Assembly: GCA_025716855.1 (NCBI GenBank) | Contig: JAIXMQ010000006.1 | Span: 485,501 to 549,500, forward strand | Source of the DNA: Pilaira anomala | Lineage: Eukaryota > Mucoromycota > Mucoromycetes > Mucorales > Mucoraceae | Direction: 5' to 3' | DNA: 64,000 nucleotides | Part shown: positions 62,476-64,000 of the stretch, one piece after another | How the letters are laid out: each line of letters begins with the position of its first letter | Position numbering within the stretch: position 1 is the stretch's first letter | Program-made: the position numbers and the translations under genes | The notes under the pieces: generated by a model | The model's database searches: none | Seen by the model: only the letters and a program-made list of their open reading frames with translations | Told to the model about the DNA's origin: nothing

Positions 62476-63321
62476 ATGCGTATTTCAGTTGCTCTCTTAA
62501 CACTCATTGTTCCAGTTGTATTTGGTGCTGCCATTAAACCAAGTACCGAAGGTATTGCTATTATAAACCATAAAGACAACCAAGGCGTGATGGGATATAT
62601 CAGAAATGTATTTCAAAGAAGCCAGGAAAATGACGAAAATTTTAAAAAAGACTCACACGGTGGACATCATGACCACCATCATCACGATCACCATCACGGT
62701 GGCCATCACGGTGACCATAATTCTTCAGACGGTTCTTCCGGTCATCATGGCTCAGACAAATATTCCAGTCACCACAATTCAGACGCTTCTGTCAGCTCTA
62801 CCTCAGACACTTCCGCCAGCTCTACTTCAGACACTTCTGTCAGCTCTACCTCAGAGACTTCCGCCAGCTCTACTTCAGACGCTTCTGTCAGCTCTACTTC
62901 AGACACTTCCGCCAGCTCTACTTCAGACACTTCTGTCAGCTCTACCTCAGAGACTTCCGCCAGCCCTACTTCAGACACTTCTGTCAGCTCTACCTCAGAG
63001 ACTTCTGCCAGTTCTACCTTACAGACTTCCGCCAGCTCTACTTCAGACACTCTTTTCACCAGCTGCACCTCAGACACTTCTTCCAGCTCTACGTCAGACA
63101 CTTCTTCCGCCAACTGCACCTCAGACACTTCTTCCAGCTTTACCTCTGAGACTTCCGCCAGCCCTACCTCTGAGACTTCCACCAGTTCCACCACAGACTC
63201 TTCTTCCAGCCCTGATATATTCTATACTTATGTAGTCTCTGTTCCTGTTCCTGAAGTGCCAGTCTATACTTATGTGTACACATATGTTGTTACGCCAGAT
63301 AACGTTACATCAGTTATTTAA
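62476..63321 (+). CDS. secreted His-rich, Ser/Thr-repeat protein
   Basis: A single-exon ORF of 281 residues. A signal peptide (MRISVALLTLIVPVVFGA) is followed by about 40 ordinary residues. Then comes a His/Gly/Asp block (HGGHHDHHHHDHHHGGHHGD) and about 18 imperfect copies of an eight-residue unit (SSTSDTSA/V). The C-terminus returns to Val/Tyr/Pro-rich sequence (YVVSVPVPEVPVYTYVYTYV). The Ser/Thr units should be heavily O-mannosylated, making a rod-like wall protein. The His block could bind zinc, copper or nickel. No C-terminal GPI-like hydrophobic tail is obvious. No family is recognised; the function is unknown. Confidence 0.8.
   Translation: MRISVALLTLIVPVVFGAAIKPSTEGIAIINHKDNQGVMGYIRNVFQRSQENDENFKKDSHGGHHDHHHHDHHHGGHHGDHNSSDGSSGHHGSDKYSSHHNSDASVSSTSDTSASSTSDTSVSSTSETSASSTSDASVSSTSDTSASSTSDTSVSSTSETSASPTSDTSVSSTSETSASSTLQTSASSTSDTLFTSCTSDTSSSSTSDTSSANCTSDTSSSFTSETSASPTSETSTSSTTDSSSSPDIFYTYVVSVPVPEVPVYTYVYTYVVTPDNVTSVI
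62779..63205 (+). repeat. 24-base coding tandem repeats
   Basis: Units of the form 'acttc(c/t)g(c/t)cagctctac(c/t)tcag' repeat with codon-level variation and a few in-frame insertions. They keep three open frames free of stops across the array. Confidence 0.85.
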
Positions 63322-63468
63322 TTTAATTAACAATAAAAGCATATTTATAATAATGATAAGTAGAATGACAGTTTTATTATTTTATGTGTGTTGTGTATGT
63401 GTGTGGTGTATGTGTGTATTAAAATGTTTGGAGCTATAAAAGATATATATATTTATTTATTTATTTAT

Positions 63469-63954
63469 TTAGCTTTGAATAATTTGGGTGTAAAAATATG
63501 AACTTACAATAGCACAAATGGTATCCATAGAATGCGAAATTCGATCATCTTCAAGTACAAAAGAAAATCTAACTTGTCTTGTTGTATCTATCACAAATGC
63601 AGCTCGTCGCGATAATCCAGTTTCGATATTAATTACATTGAAATGTTGAGACACAGAACGTGTTGTATCGGAAACTATGAATGATGAGTTCATTTAGTAA
63701 TATAAAATTAAAGTATGCGTATATGTGAGTTTATTTACGTAGCGGGAATGATGGTGTAAATCCTGGAGCGGATTGACTCAAGTACGCTGTATGAACCATC
63801 TCCGTATCTGTTGACATGGCTAATGGCATAGTATTTAATGATTGAAATCTGTCAAAATGATTACTAAAAATAAAGTTAGTACCACAGCAATAAATTAAAG
63901 GAAACTTGATGTTTTTACTTTATCCTTTGTAAATCGTTATTAGCACTAGGTGCA
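63469..63954 (-). CDS. peroxiredoxin-like (AhpC/TSA) protein, C-terminal part, cut by window end
   Basis: Minus-strand exons 63954-63919, 63863-63739 and 63674-63469 join in phase; earlier exons lie beyond base 64000. The visible part begins in a linker (SANNDLQRINNHFDRFQSLN). It continues through APGFTPSFPLLSDTTRSVSQ and HFNVINIETGLSRRAAFVID to TTRQVRFSFVLEDDRISHSM. FPLLSD and the FVID-x-VRF strand are typical of the thioredoxin-fold peroxiredoxins. The peroxidatic Cys is not in view. The protein may end at 63469, or a further splice at GTAAGT (near 63507) may extend it. It could also be another AhpC/TSA-fold family. Confidence 0.65.
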
Positions 63955-64000
63955 CTAAAGAAAAAAATGTCTAAGTATTTTTTTTTTTTTTTTTTTTGCG

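Noticed and set aside
62606..63235. 209-codon and 141-codon alternative frames over the Ser/Thr protein
   Set aside because: 24-base repeats keep other frames free of stops; the annotated frame has the signal peptide and promoter.

Overview
The window is nuclear DNA of a filamentous fungus, most likely a Mucorales-type zygomycete (inferred from gene content, not proven). It is AT-rich with long A/T homopolymers. Genes are cut by short GT-AG introns (about 50-90 bases) with T-rich 3' ends. The set fits that group: UDP-glucose dehydrogenase (glucuronic-acid cell walls), a carotenoid-cleavage-type protein, large F-box/LRR proteins, and ORFs resembling lineage-specific families. I see no tRNA, rRNA, CRISPR array or intact mobile element.

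Left part (1-28 kb). An R3HCC1L-like protein, a serine beta-lactamase-like hydrolase, a tiny zinc-finger ORF and a frameshifted orphan are followed by a long gene-poor stretch. UDP-glucose dehydrogenase, a DUF4442 hotdog protein and an orphan with a Cys-x2-Cys-x2-Cys-x2-Cys exon come next. A dense block holds PRP4 kinase, a convergent TRF4-type poly(A) polymerase, NPC1 and a GATA/PHD protein.

Middle (28-41 kb). This holds an intact F-box/LRR protein, PRP38 (with a 4-base first coding exon), a PGAP2-type GPI lipid-remodelling protein, an indoleamine 2,3-dioxygenase and a CTK2/cyclin-K-like cyclin. Genes were assembled across introns by phase; every multi-exon model reported as intact closes to a whole number of codons.

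Right part (41-64 kb). Healthy housekeeping genes (a GNAT enzyme, GH17 glucanase, mitochondrial ribosomal protein mS35, KICS2) sit among decayed or catalytically stripped copies. These are a frameshifted GNAT duplicate, a coding relic, a carotenoid oxygenase missing two iron histidines, a CAP protein without its tetrad, a Cid1-like nucleotidyltransferase missing all three catalytic aspartates, and a wrecked copy of the 28.7 kb F-box gene. The window ends with a secreted His-rich and Ser/Thr-repeat protein and the 3' half of a peroxiredoxin-like gene.

The strongest candidates for new biology are the aspartate-less Cid1-like protein with its splicing frame preserved, the iron-ligand-poor carotenoid oxygenase, and a clear homologue of the KICSTOR subunit KICS2 in a fungus.
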